Shown here: positions 39,545 through 50,014 of the stretch, one piece after another
How the letters are laid out: every line of letters begins with the position of its first letter
How positions within the stretch are numbered: position 1 is the first letter of the stretch
Source of the DNA: Azoarcus sp. DN11
GTDB lineage: Bacteria > Pseudomonadota > Gammaproteobacteria > Burkholderiales > Rhodocyclaceae
Assembly: GCF_003628555.1 (NCBI RefSeq)
Contig: NZ_CP021731.1
Coordinates: 1,302,001-1,366,000 of the forward strand
Length of the DNA: 64,000 nucleotides
Reading direction: 5' to 3'
Made by a program: the position numbers and the translations under genes
The notes under the pieces: generated by a model
The model's input: the letters and a program-made list of their open reading frames with translations, nothing else
What the model was told of the DNA's origin: nothing
The model's database searches: none

Positions 39545-39586
39545 GCTGGGAAGGCGGGTCGGGCGGGGCAGGAGGGGCGGCTATAA

Positions 39587-40572
<986 letters not shown>

Positions 40573-40620
40573 CGCGTTTCGGGCGGCGGCCGCGGGCGTG
40601 AGTCCGCGGCCGCCGCCCGA

Positions 40621-42156
40621 TCACAGCTGCGGGTTGAGCTTCTCGAACTTGCTGTGCAGCTTGTTGAGCGCGTTGAGATAGGCCTTGGCCGACGCGACGA
40701 TGATGTCGGTGTCGGCGCCCTGGCCATTCACGACTTTGCCGTCCTGCGACAGGCGCACCGTGACCTCGCCCTGCGCGTCGGTGCCGGTGGTGATCGCGTT
40801 CACCGAGTACAGCAGCAGCTCGGTGCCGCTCCGGGCGACTGCCTCGATGGCCTTGAAGGCCGCGTCGACCGGGCCCGACCCCTGGGCGGTGGTGCGCGTC
40901 TCCTTGCCGCCGACGGCGATCGTGAGCTCGGCCTGCGGCGTCTCGCCGGTCTCCGAGTGGAAGCGCGACGCGAGCAGGCGGAAGTGCTCGTGTTCGGGCG
41001 TGACGACCTCGTCGCTCATCAGCGCGTGGAGGTCCTCGTCGAAGATCTCGTGCTTCTTGTCCGCGAGTTCCTTGAAGCGCGCGAAGGCGTGGTTGAGCTG
41101 GTCCTCGGACGCGACGACGATGCCGATCTCCTGCAGGCGGCTGCGGAAGGCATTGCGGCCGGAGTGCTTGCCGAGCACGAGTTTGTTGGTGCCCCAGCCG
41201 ACGTCCTCGGCACGCATGATCTCGTAGGTTTCGCGGTGCTTGAGCACGCCGTCCTGGTGGATGCCGGATTCGTGCGAGAAGGCATTGGCGCCGACGATGG
41301 CCTTGTTCGGCTGCACCGGGAAACCGGTGACGCCCGAGACGAGCTTGGAGGCGGGTACGATCTGCGTCGTGTCGATGCGCGTGTCGCAGGGGAAGACGTC
41401 CTGGCGGGTGCGCACGGCCATCACGACTTCTTCGAGCGCGGCGTTGCCGGCACGCTCACCGAGGCCGTTGATTGTGCATTCGACCTGGCGGGCGCCGGCG
41501 ATGACCGCGGCGAGCGAGTTGGCGACCGCGAGGCCGAGGTCGTTGTGGCAATGCACCGACCAGATCACCTGGTCCGAATTGGGCACGCGCTCGATCAGCG
41601 TGCGGATGGTGTTCGCATACTGCGTCGGCACATTGTAGCCGACCGTGTCGGGCACGTTGATGGTCTTCGCGCCCGCCGCGATGACCGCGGTGAAGATGCG
41701 CACGAGGAAATCGATCTCCGAGCGGCCGGCGTCCTCGGCCGAGAATTCGATGTCGTCGGTGTATTCCCTGGCCCAGCCGATCGCCTTCACCGCCTGCTCG
41801 ACGACCTGGTCGGGCGTCATGCGCAGCTTCTTCTCCATGTGGATCGGGCTGGTCGCGATGAAGGTGTGGATGCGGCCGCGTGCGGCCGGGCGGATGGCCT
41901 CGCCCGAGCGCCGGATGTCGTTCTCGTTGGCGCGGGCGAGCGCACAGACGGTCGATTCCTTGATCGTCTCGGTAATTGCGCGCACCGATTCGAAGTCGCC
42001 GTTCGACGCCGCCGGGAAGCCTGCCTCGATCACGTCGACGCGCATGCGTTCGAGCTGGCGGGCGATGCGCAGCTTCTCTTCCTGCGTCATCGAGGCGCCC
42101 GGGCTTTGCTCGCCGTCGCGCAAGGTGGTATCGAAAATGATCAACTGGTCTTTCAT
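40621..42156 (-). CDS. leuA: 2-isopropylmalate synthase
   Basis: A 511-residue enzyme condensing acetyl-CoA with 2-oxoisovalerate, the first committed step of leucine synthesis. [15 protein letters not shown] is at the N-terminus, the metal-binding [18 protein letters not shown] is central, and a C-terminal regulatory domain (~380-511) is present for leucine feedback. GCAGGAG precedes the ATG. A leucine-rich leader peptide lies upstream in the same transcript. Confidence 0.97.
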   Translation of the reverse strand: MKDQLIIFDTTLRDGEQSPGASMTQEEKLRIARQLERMRVDVIEAGFPAASNGDFESVRAITETIKESTVCALARANENDIRRSGEAIRPAARGRIHTFIATSPIHMEKKLRMTPDQVVEQAVKAIGWAREYTDDIEFSAEDAGRSEIDFLVRIFTAVIAAGAKTINVPDTVGYNVPTQYANTIRTLIERVPNSDQVIWSVHCHNDLGLAVANSLAAVIAGARQVECTINGLGERAGNAALEEVVMAVRTRQDVFPCDTRIDTTQIVPASKLVSGVTGFPVQPNKAIVGANAFSHESGIHQDGVLKHRETYEIMRAEDVGWGTNKLVLGKHSGRNAFRSRLQEIGIVVASEDQLNHAFARFKELADKKHEIFDEDLHALMSDEVVTPEHEHFRLLASRFHSETGETPQAELTIAVGGKETRTTAQGSGPVDAAFKAIEAVARSGTELLLYSVNAITTGTDAQGEVTVRLSQDGKVVNGQGADTDIIVASAKAYLNALNKLHSKFEKLNPQL

Positions 42157-42253
42157 CGTCGGCTCCTGCTGGAAAGTTGGAAAACCGGATATGACAAGCA
42201 GCCGGCGCTGGGACGCTGGCGGCAGACGGGCAACACGAGGGGGATGGGTATAT

Positions 42254-42346
42254 TTAGCGCGCGGGGCGCAGCAGCGGGCCGAGCAGCAGCAGGCCCGCCG
42301 GGAGAAGGCGTAGCGACAGGAGGAAGTGGTCGCTGGCGGAATTCAT
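42254..42346 (-). CDS. leuA leader peptide (30 residues)
   Basis: A 30-codon frame with 11 leucine codons, including a run of four (CTGCTGCTGCTC) and the scarce CTA and CTT. It begins [16 protein letters not shown] and ends GPLLRPAR. It stops 97 bases before leuA. The promoter -10 lies 6 bases before its ATG, so the message probably starts at the ATG itself (leaderless). A stem, GCGGGCC at 42274-42280 with GGCCCGC at 42292-42298, encloses the Leu run. This fits a leucine-sensing attenuation leader; no clear intrinsic terminator is visible before leuA. Confidence 0.7.
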   Translation of the reverse strand: MNSASDHFLLSLRLLPAGLLLLGPLLRPAR

Positions 42347-42352
42347 GCAGCG

Positions 42353-42382
42353 ACTATAAACCGCCGATTTGGCCGAATGCAA
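42353..42382 (-). promoter_or_regulatory. leuA promoter
   Basis: Minus-strand TTGCAT (42382-42377) and TATAGT (42358-42353) are separated by 18 bases. The predicted start coincides with the A of the leader-peptide ATG at 42346. The remaining gap from 42383 to 42444 shows nothing else. Confidence 0.6.
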
Positions 42383-42444
42383 GGACGGCGGGGCGTCCGC
42401 GCGGATATCCGGGTGATTGCTGCGGGCTATCGCGGACCCCGGGC

Positions 42445-42482
42445 AAAATAAAGGGCCGTCCGGCAGGCTTGCCAGGGCGGCC
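42445..42482 (-). terminator. Terminator of the haem redox operon
   Basis: Minus strand: GGCCG (42482-42478) pairs with CGGCC (42458-42454). An inner GGCA/TGCC stem forms, and CTTTATTTT follows. It lies 28 bases after the cytochrome b561 stop. Confidence 0.7.
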
Positions 42483-42510
42483 TCGCAAGGGCGGGCGCGC
42501 TGTCCGCCTG

Positions 42511-43242
42511 CTAGTCGTCGTGATGCCGGTCCGCCCGCTCGCTGGCGGCCGCGGCCGGTTGCGGCAGCCACGCGCCGGCCGCGCCGCTCTGGTAGGCCCA
42601 CCAGAAACCGAGGACCGCGACGAGGAGTGCGGCGCCGACGACCCGGTGCGTATGGCGGATGCCGTCGGACGGGGCGCCGAGCTTGCTGCCCGTGATCATC
42701 GAGCGTACGAGGTTCTCACGGTGCAGCAGGCTGCTGACGATGACCCCGACGATGTGCGCGAAGACGACGGCGAGCATCGTGCTGGCGGTCACTTCGTGGA
42801 CCTCCTCCAGCCATTTGCCGCCGATGTCCTGATAGGTCGCGAAGCCGCTCAGGACGACCAGTACGCCCAGTCCCAGCATCGCGAAGATCGCGATCGCGCC
42901 GGCAGGGTTGTGGCCCAGATGGTGTTCGGGCTTCCGGGCGATGAGCGATTTCACATAGGACGCGAGTCTGCGCGGCGAGAAGAGGAAGCTCGTGAAACGG
43001 GCATAACGCGTGCCGACGAGGCCCCACAGCACGCGGAACACGATGAGGCCGGCGAAGGTGTAGCCCAGCATCACGTGCAGGTCGCGCAGCCGTTCGGAGT
43101 CGGACGTGAGCCACGCGCCGGCGAAGCATAGCGCGAGGCTCCAGTGGAACACACGTGTCGGAACGTCCCAGACGCGCACCGTGGCAGCCGCGTCGGTGCT
43201 CTGCGACGTGCGGCCGGCGGCGGAAGCGAGGCTCGTGCTCAT
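42511..43242 (-). CDS. Cytochrome b561-type membrane protein
   Basis: A 243-residue inner-membrane dihaem b-type cytochrome with four main helices. VWDVPTRVFHWSLALCFAGAW starts the family. Haem histidines appear in VFHW, RDLHVMLGY, VHEVTAS and FAHIVG. It should pass electrons between the quinone pool and the periplasmic cytochromes encoded upstream. It overlaps the dihaem cytochrome gene by 4 bases. The C-terminus is His/Asp-rich. Confidence 0.9.
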   Translation of the reverse strand: MSTSLASAAGRTSQSTDAAATVRVWDVPTRVFHWSLALCFAGAWLTSDSERLRDLHVMLGYTFAGLIVFRVLWGLVGTRYARFTSFLFSPRRLASYVKSLIARKPEHHLGHNPAGAIAIFAMLGLGVLVVLSGFATYQDIGGKWLEEVHEVTASTMLAVVFAHIVGVIVSSLLHRENLVRSMITGSKLGAPSDGIRHTHRVVGAALLVAVLGFWWAYQSGAAGAWLPQPAAAASERADRHHDD

Positions 43243-43751
43243 GATCGCGCTCCGTTCCTGGGGATGCGGATATTGCGTTCGCTGTAGTCACCCTGGCCGG
43301 CGTCGCGGTGGCAGGCAGCGCAGTTGGCGGCGCTCTTGACCGCTTCGCTGCGGAAGATGCCTTGCGCGATGCCGTCGTGGCCGTCGCGGTGCTCCTTGCG
43401 GAACCAGGAGGTGTCGCTGATGCGCAGCTGTGGGCGGCCGTCGGTGCCGGTGGTGTCCCGGCTGCCGGCGTTGGCAACGAGGAATTTCGTGATGGTGGCA
43501 GCCGTCTCGGCGTCGAGGCTGGCGTCCGAGCCGAAGTGCTTATCGAGGCCGGCCATCATCGCGCGCCAGGAATTGGCGCCCAGCAGGGCGGGCGGGAAGG
43601 CGATGTGACAGCTGCCGCATTCGCTGCGATAGGCCGGGTGGTCGATGTTCATCTGCCTGTTTTCGTCGTCGGCCATGGCGGTGGCGGCTGCGCTGGTGGT
43701 CACGGCGAGCGCGAGGGTGCGCAGGGCGCGGGCGGGAAAGCGTGAGTTCAT
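43239..43751 (-). CDS. Dihaem cytochrome c
   Basis: A 170-residue periplasmic protein with a signal peptide (~1-27) and two haem-c motifs, CGSCH at 45-49 and CAACH near the C-terminus. YRSECGSCHIAFPPALLGANSW and ANCAACHRDAGQGDYSERNI resemble the dihaem cytochrome (DHC) partner of SHP. Middle gene of a three-gene redox operon. Confidence 0.9.
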   Translation of the reverse strand: MNSRFPARALRTLALAVTTSAAATAMADDENRQMNIDHPAYRSECGSCHIAFPPALLGANSWRAMMAGLDKHFGSDASLDAETAATITKFLVANAGSRDTTGTDGRPQLRISDTSWFRKEHRDGHDGIAQGIFRSEAVKSAANCAACHRDAGQGDYSERNIRIPRNGARS

Positions 43752-43772
43752 TTCTTCGTGCTCCTTTGCGGG

Positions 43773-44186
43773 TCAGCGGGGGGAAGTCATCAGCCAGGCG
43801 ACGACGTCGGCTTTCTCGCCGGGCGTGCAGGCGCGGCCGAGCACGTCCTTGCAGTTGCGCCCGAACCATTTCTCGACCGAGCGCGTGCTGGCGAGGCGCT
43901 CCGGATTGGCTGCGGGTGCCATCGGCTCGATCGCCTTGCCGGTGTTGGCGTGCTTGCCGCGCGCCGCGGGATTCTTGGTATGGCAGGTCGAGCAGCTCCA
44001 TTCGCCGCCGTGGGGGCTCGTGAAGAATTTCTCGCCGCGCTCGGCCGAGGCGCTGAAGCCCGGCGAGGACTGGCGCGCTTCGGTTTCGTAACGGGTGAGG
44101 AAGTCGGCGGGCGTCTCGGCACTGGCGAATCCGCTCGCGATCAGTGCGGCGGCGGTGAGCAGCCTCTGCAGGGGGTGGTTTCTCAT
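43773..44186 (-). CDS. SHP-like (DUF1924) monohaem cytochrome c
   Basis: A 137-residue periplasmic protein with signal peptide (~1-23) and one haem motif, CSTCH at 65-69. FLTRYETEARQSSPGFSASAERGEKFF and NPAARGKHANTGKAIEPMAP are the DUF1924 pattern, split here as FLTRYETEARQSSPG. In the Rhodobacter SHP protein an Asn is a labile sixth haem ligand that allows O2 binding. First gene of the redox operon and divergent from the PepSY/two-component genes. Confidence 0.88.
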   Translation of the reverse strand: MRNHPLQRLLTAAALIASGFASAETPADFLTRYETEARQSSPGFSASAERGEKFFTSPHGGEWSCSTCHTKNPAARGKHANTGKAIEPMAPAANPERLASTRSVEKWFGRNCKDVLGRACTPGEKADVVAWLMTSPR

Positions 44187-44303
44187 GTTTGCTCCTGTCG
44201 CTGAAGGTGGAACAATGTCTATGGAATCGATCCGCCGGGGCGTTTGCGCCGGCTTCGGGACGTACTTTGCGCGGCCGAGCCTGAACGAGAGGTGAAGGCG
44301 GCA

Positions 44304-44321
44304 TTCAGCCGCCGTTCAGCC
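44304..44321 (+). promoter_or_regulatory. Direct repeat TTCAGCC, OmpR-type operator candidate
   Basis: TTCAGCC at 44304-44310 recurs at 44315-44321, 11 bases start to start, one helical turn. TAAAAC at 44331-44336 may be the -10 for the PepSY/two-component operon, placing the repeats at the -35 region. A reverse copy of the TTCAG core (CTGAAC) is at 44281-44286. Such spacing is typical for OmpR/PhoB-family response regulators. Confidence 0.5.
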
Positions 44322-44384
44322 CGGCGGCCCTAAAACGGGTTCCGAGATCCGCGCAAGGTGCGCGTGCATTCAGGAGAGGTGTCG

Positions 44385-44714
44385 ATGCGCAGGCTGTTCG
44401 CGTCGGGAGCCGTGGTGATCGCTCTCGCGAGTCTTTCGATCTGCCCCGCCGCAGCGGGCGACGACGACCACGATCGCGCCCGCGCGGCGCTCGAACGCGG
44501 CGAGGTGTTGCCGCTGCGCACGATTCTCGACAAGGTCGGGCGCGACTATCCGGGCAAGGTCGTGGAAGTCGAACTGGAGCGCGAGCGCGGTCGCTGGATC
44601 TACGAGATCCGCCTGTTGCGCGGCGGAGGGGCGCTCGTGCGGCTGGATGTGGATGCGCGCGACGGCACCGTGATCGGCGTGAAGTCGAGCGAGAACCGGA
44701 ACGGGAGGCCCTGA
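44385..44714 (+). CDS. PepSY-domain periplasmic protein
   Basis: A 109-residue protein with a signal peptide (~1-25, ending AAAG) and one PepSY domain (~38-105; VLPLRTILDKVGRDYPGKVV, EIRLLRGGGALVRLDVDARD). An AGGAGAGG ribosome site precedes the start at 44385. The stop overlaps the response-regulator start by one base. PepSY proteins near two-component systems are thought to modulate sensing, though not proven here. Confidence 0.85.
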   Translation: MRRLFASGAVVIALASLSICPAAAGDDDHDRARAALERGEVLPLRTILDKVGRDYPGKVVEVELERERGRWIYEIRLLRGGGALVRLDVDARDGTVIGVKSSENRNGRP

Positions 44715-45376
44715 TGCACATCCTGGTCGTGGAGGACGAGCCGACACTGGCGGCGCAGCTGTCGCAGGCGCTGCGTGAAGCCGGCTATGCCGTCGATAAC
44801 GTCGCCAATGGCCGCGACGCGTATTTCGTCGGCGAGGTCGAATCGCTCGATGCGGTGGTGCTGGATCTCGGTCTGCCGCTGATGGATGGGCTCACCGTGC
44901 TGAAGAAGTGGCGCGCTGCCGGACGGGCGATGCCGGTGCTGATCCTCACCGCGCGCGACAACTGGCACGAAAAAGTCGCCGGAATCGATGCGGGGGCCGA
45001 CGACTACCTCACCAAACCCTTCCACATGGAAGAGCTGCTTGCGCGCGTGCGGGCGCTGATCCGCCGCAGCGCCGGGCTCGCGAGCGCCGAGCTCGCGTGC
45101 GGCACGGTGCGGCTCGACACCCGCGGCGGTCGCGTCACGGTCGACGGGCAGGCGGTGACGCTGACGAGCCACGAACTGCGCGTGCTGAGCTACCTGATGC
45201 ACCGCAAGGGGCAGGTCGTCTCGCGCGCCGAACTCACCGAGCACATCTACGCCCAGGACTTCGAGCGCGATTCGAACACGATCGAAGTCTTCATCGGACG
45301 CCTGCGCAAGAAGCTGCCTGTGGGGCTGATCGAAACGGTGCGCGGCCTCGGGTACCGCCTCGCATGTCCGGAATGA
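44714..45376 (+). CDS. OmpR-family response regulator
   Basis: A 220-residue transcription regulator. Receiver domain (1-~115) with VVEDE, phosphoacceptor Asp51 in VVLDLGLPLMDG and LTKPF Lys. A winged-helix domain (~125-220) has SHELRVLSYLMHRKGQVVSR and ETVRGLGYRLACPE. It resembles QseB/PmrA-type regulators. Likely targets are its own operon and the divergent haem redox genes, given the direct repeat between them. Confidence 0.94.
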   Translation: MHILVVEDEPTLAAQLSQALREAGYAVDNVANGRDAYFVGEVESLDAVVLDLGLPLMDGLTVLKKWRAAGRAMPVLILTARDNWHEKVAGIDAGADDYLTKPFHMEELLARVRALIRRSAGLASAELACGTVRLDTRGGRVTVDGQAVTLTSHELRVLSYLMHRKGQVVSRAELTEHIYAQDFERDSNTIEVFIGRLRKKLPVGLIETVRGLGYRLACPE

Positions 45377-46731
45377 GCGCGCGGGGCTCGCTGCGTGCGC
45401 GGCTGCTCGCCGGCAGCCTGGTGTGGATCCTGGCCGCGCTGACTGCGACGGGCTTCGTGCTGGTCGACCTGTTTCGCGAACATGTCACGGAGCGATTCGA
45501 GGCGGAACTGCGCATCCACCTCGACCAGCTCACCGCCAACGTCGAATTCGGCGCCGACGCCGTCCCGCGGCTGCGCGCGGAACTCAGTGATCCGCGCCTG
45601 CGCAAGCCGCTGTCCGGACTCTACTGGCAGATCGATCGCGAGGGGGCCGATGCGGAGCGCGGCGTGCTGCGCTCGCGCTCGCTGTGGGACACCACGCTCG
45701 AAGTGCCCCCCGACGGCCCCCGGGACGGCGAAGTGCATGTGCATGTCGTCGCCGGGCCCGATCGCGAACGGCTGGTGATGATGGAGCGCATCGTCCGGCT
45801 GGAAGACGGTGCCGCCGTGCCGTTGCGCCTGATCGTCGCGGCCGACGAGCGCGGCATGACGCATCCGGTGCGCGAATTCGTCGGCCTGCTCGTGATCGCG
45901 TTGGGCGTGCTGGCGGCGGGCCTGGTCACCGCGGTGATGCTGCAGGTGTCGATCGGTCTCGCCCCGCTGAAGCGCCTGAGTGCGCAGCTCGCGGAAATTC
46001 GTGACGGGCGCAGTCGCCGCCTCGAAGGGGTTTTCCCGAACGAGGTGCAGCCGCTGGTCGACGAACTCAATGCCGTGCTCTCGCACGACGCGGAAGTGGT
46101 GGCGCGCGCGCGGACGCAGGCCGGCAACCTCGCGCATGCGATCAAGACGCCGCTCGCCGTGCTCGGCAACGCGGCCATGCGTGAGGAGGGCGCGCTCGCG
46201 CGCCTCGTGACCGATCAGGTGGCAACCGCTCAACGGCAGGTCGACTACCACCTCGCGCGTGCGCGTGCGGCCGCGGCGACGCAGGTGCCGGGGCTGCGCA
46301 CGGCGCTGCGGCCGGTCGTCGAGGGGCTCGTGCGCGTGATGCAGCGTGTGCATGTGGAACGCAAGCTGCGGATCACGATCGTAGCGGTGCCCGACGAGGC
46401 GGCGTTCCGCGGCGAGGAGCAGGATCTGCAGGAGATGCTCGGCAACCTCATCGACAACGCCTGCAAGTGGGCCCGGCATGCGGTCGGTGTGTCGGCCGTG
46501 GTGCGTGACGGCGCAGTCGAGATCGTGATCGACGACGACGGTCCGGGCCTTCCCGCGGATGCGCGCGATGCGATGTTCGCCCGCGGCGCGCGTGCCGACG
46601 AGGAGGTACCGGGCGCCGGCCTCGGTCTCGGCATCGTGCGCGACCTCGCCCAGCTCTATGGCGGTCGCATCGAACTCGGGCAGGCGCCGGCCGGCGGGCT
46701 GCGCGCCTCGCTGATCCTGCCTGCCGCCTGA
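45373..46731 (+). CDS. Sensor histidine kinase
   Basis: A 452-residue inner-membrane kinase. Two helices (~10-30 and ~165-190) flank a periplasmic sensor loop of ~130 residues. A HAMP-like linker and an H-box with His255 in NLAHAIKTPLAVLGN follow. The ATPase domain shows NLIDNACKWARHAV, DDDGPGLPADARD and GAGLGLGIVRDLA. HAIKTPL resembles PhoQ/QseC-type kinases. ATG 45373 sits in ATGA overlapping the regulator stop; ATG 45364 is an alternative. Confidence 0.93.
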   Translation: MSARGSLRARLLAGSLVWILAALTATGFVLVDLFREHVTERFEAELRIHLDQLTANVEFGADAVPRLRAELSDPRLRKPLSGLYWQIDREGADAERGVLRSRSLWDTTLEVPPDGPRDGEVHVHVVAGPDRERLVMMERIVRLEDGAAVPLRLIVAADERGMTHPVREFVGLLVIALGVLAAGLVTAVMLQVSIGLAPLKRLSAQLAEIRDGRSRRLEGVFPNEVQPLVDELNAVLSHDAEVVARARTQAGNLAHAIKTPLAVLGNAAMREEGALARLVTDQVATAQRQVDYHLARARAAAATQVPGLRTALRPVVEGLVRVMQRVHVERKLRITIVAVPDEAAFRGEEQDLQEMLGNLIDNACKWARHAVGVSAVVRDGAVEIVIDDDGPGLPADARDAMFARGARADEEVPGAGLGLGIVRDLAQLYGGRIELGQAPAGGLRASLILPAA

Positions 46732-46748
46732 AACCCCGCGCCGGGCGT

Positions 46749-47540
46749 TCAGTTCTCGCCGCTGTTGTCGGGCGTGTCGGCAGGCGGCGTGACCGCCGCC
46801 GGGGCGGACGCCAGGCGCCGCTTCCGCAGTTTGCGCATCGCGTAGATCACGTAGCCCGATGCGGCGTAGAGCAGGAATAACCCGAAGAGCACGCCCGGCG
46901 GGTAGCTCGACACCAATGCGAAAGCCATCACCAGCGCGATCACGACGATGAAGGGGACGCTCTTCCGCAGGTTGATGTCCTTGCCGCTCCAGAACAGCAC
47001 GTTGCTGACCATCGACACGCCGGCAAAGATCGTCAGGATGCCGGCGAGCCAGCGCACGTCCTGGCCGACGAGGCCCACATCGGTGACGACCCACACCAGG
47101 CCCGCGACGAGCGCCGCCGCGGCGGGACTGGGCAGTCCCTGGAAATAGCGCTTGTCGACGACGTCGATGTTGGTGTTGAAACGGGCGAGGCGGAGTGCGG
47201 CGCCAGCGCAGTAGATGAAGGCGGCGATCCAGCCGAACTTGCCGGTGTCCTTGAGCGCCCATTCATACACGACCAGGGCCGGCGCGGCGCCGAAGGACAC
47301 CATGTCGGACAGCGAGTCATACTCGGCGCCGAAGGCGCTCTGCGTGCGCGTCAGGCGTGCAACCCGGCCGTCGAGGCCGTCGAGCACCATCGCGACAAAG
47401 ATCGCCACGGCAGCGAATTCGAAGCGCTGGTTCATGGCCTGCACAATCGCGTAAAAACCCGCGAACAGTGCGGCGGTGGTAAATAGGTTGGGAAGGATGT
47501 AGATGCCGCGGCGGCGTTTTTCGTTGGAGATCAGTGGCAT
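46749..47540 (-). CDS. pssA: CDP-diacylglycerol-serine O-phosphatidyltransferase
   Basis: A 263-residue inner-membrane enzyme making phosphatidylserine from CDP-diacylglycerol and serine. The CDP-alcohol motif is complete (DGLDGRVARLTRTQSAFGAE then YDSLSD). About eight helices and a basic C-terminal tail are visible. It follows psd by 103 bases on the same strand, so the two consecutive steps to phosphatidylethanolamine are clustered. Confidence 0.95.
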   Translation of the reverse strand: MPLISNEKRRRGIYILPNLFTTAALFAGFYAIVQAMNQRFEFAAVAIFVAMVLDGLDGRVARLTRTQSAFGAEYDSLSDMVSFGAAPALVVYEWALKDTGKFGWIAAFIYCAGAALRLARFNTNIDVVDKRYFQGLPSPAAAALVAGLVWVVTDVGLVGQDVRWLAGILTIFAGVSMVSNVLFWSGKDINLRKSVPFIVVIALVMAFALVSSYPPGVLFGLFLLYAASGYVIYAMRKLRKRRLASAPAAVTPPADTPDNSGEN

Positions 47541-47643
47541 GGAATATGACGTTCCTGCGCAGGGCCGGTGCGCGTGATGGCCGGTTGCCGATTCTAACGC
47601 AGCAAGAGGTGGCCGCGATGACCACCCCTTCCGGTGCCAGAGA

Positions 47644-48294
47644 TCAGGGCAGCTCCGCGAGGATGGTGCTGGAGGCCGAGACCTTGTCGCCGATCGTCAC
47701 GCGTGCGCGCGTGCCCGGCGGCAGGTACAGATCGACGCGCGAACCGAAGCGGATGAAGCCGTAGCGCTGACCGCGCGCAACCTTTGCACCCGGATCCACG
47801 TAGCACAGGATGCGGCGGGCGACCAGGCCGGCGACCTGCACGCAGGTCACGTCCAGGCCGTCCTGCGTGCGCAGGTGCAGCGCGTTGCGCTCGTTCTCCA
47901 CGGAGGCCTTGTCGAGGGCGGCATTCACGAAGCGCCCGGCGTTGTACCAGCGGCTGACAACTTCGCCATCGACCGGGATGCGGTTCGAATGGACGTTGAA
48001 CACGTTCATGAACACGCTGATCTTGACGCAGTCGCGGTCGAGATAGGGGTCGCGGACCGGCTCGATCGCGACGATGCGCCCGTCGGCGGGCGACAGCACG
48101 TCCTTGGCGCCCTGCGGGATCGGGCGTGCCGGGTCGCGGAAGAACTGCACGACGAATGCGAGCACGATCCAGAAGGGCAGGGCCCAGCCGAAGCCTGCGG
48201 AGGTGTTGATCACCAGCGCGACGACCAGCGTCATGGCGATGAAGGGCCAGCCTTCGCGTGCCAGGATGGGGTGAGGATAGTTGTTGTTGGCCAT
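47644..48294 (-). CDS. psd: Phosphatidylserine decarboxylase proenzyme
   Basis: A 216-residue short-form PSD that converts phosphatidylserine to phosphatidylethanolamine. One or two N-terminal helices precede [16 protein letters not shown] and [20 protein letters not shown]. The self-cleavage serine, which becomes the pyruvoyl group, lies in [16 protein letters not shown]. This short form has FGS rather than LGST. It is divergent in role but not in strand from ilvC. Confidence 0.95.
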   Translation of the reverse strand: MANNNYPHPILAREGWPFIAMTLVVALVINTSAGFGWALPFWIVLAFVVQFFRDPARPIPQGAKDVLSPADGRIVAIEPVRDPYLDRDCVKISVFMNVFNVHSNRIPVDGEVVSRWYNAGRFVNAALDKASVENERNALHLRTQDGLDVTCVQVAGLVARRILCYVDPGAKVARGQRYGFIRFGSRVDLYLPPGTRARVTIGDKVSASSTILAELP

Positions 48295-48309
48295 TGCGTA
48301 CCCGATATG

Positions 48310-48346
48310 AAAAAGGCCGGGCCCGCGCGCATGGCGGAGCCCGGCC
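48310..48346 (-). terminator. Terminator of ilvB-ilvH-ilvC
   Basis: Minus strand: GGCCGGGC (48346-48339) pairs with GCCCGGCC (48322-48315); an inner CCGC/GCGG stem with one bulge extends it. TTTTT follows at 48314-48310. It lies 18 bases after the ilvC stop and just before psd. Confidence 0.85.
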
Positions 48347-48363
48347 CGGCGTGCCGATGCGTC

Positions 48364-49380
<1,017 letters not shown>

Positions 49381-49502
49381 GCTTTTCCTTATTTGCTTTC
49401 GGTGGGGATGTTGTCCGGCGGCCGCCATGATAACGGCGGCGGCGCCGGTCGCAAACGGTTGGGCGCTGCTCCCCCGGGGGGAGCATCCTGCGGGGTCGGG
49501 CC

Positions 49503-49994
49503 TCAGACCTTCAGGATGCGGTCGCCGCGGCCGACGCCGCAGACGCCGGAGCGTACCGATTCCAGGATCAGTGTCGGATCGATGGCGCTGATGAACGCGT
49601 CGAGCTTCGACTGGTTGCCGGTCAGCTCGATGACGTAGGACGTGTCGGTGACGTCGATGATGCGCGCGCGGAAGATCTCCGCCATGCGCTTCATCTCCTC
49701 GCGGTCCTTGCCGGTTGCGCGGACCTTGGTGAGCATCAGCTCGCGCTCGATGTGCGCGGCCTCAGAGATATCGACGACCTTGACCACTTCGACCAGCTTG
49801 TTCAGCTGCTTGGTGATCTGTTCGATGATGTCGTCCGATCCGGTGGTGACGATGGTCATGCGCGACATCGAGGCATCCTCGGTCGGCGCCACGGTCAGCG
49901 ATTCGATGTTGTAGCCGCGGGCGGAAAACAGGCCCGAAACGCGCGACAGGGCGCCCGATTCGTTCTCGATCAGCAGGGAGATGACGTGTCTCAT
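49503..49994 (-). CDS. ilvH: Acetolactate synthase small (regulatory) subunit
   Basis: A 163-residue ACT-domain protein that binds valine and activates the catalytic subunit. The start [40 protein letters not shown] and [20 protein letters not shown] are diagnostic. It starts 20 bases after ilvB. Confidence 0.97.
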   Translation of the reverse strand: MRHVISLLIENESGALSRVSGLFSARGYNIESLTVAPTEDASMSRMTIVTTGSDDIIEQITKQLNKLVEVVKVVDISEAAHIERELMLTKVRATGKDREEMKRMAEIFRARIIDVTDTSYVIELTGNQSKLDAFISAIDPTLILESVRSGVCGVGRGDRILKV

Positions 49995-50014
49995 GGTGTG
50001 TCTCTGGTCGATGC

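Noticed and set aside
40654..43131. 825-codon open frame on the plus strand
   Set aside because: It is antisense to leuA, the leader peptide and cytochrome b561. The translation is Arg/Ala/Asp-rich without domain features, as expected of a shadow in GC-rich DNA.
49468..49484. Palindrome GCTCCCCCGGGGGGAGC between ilvH and ilvC as terminator
   Set aside because: No U-tract on either side; ilvC seems to belong to the same operon and a full terminator follows it.
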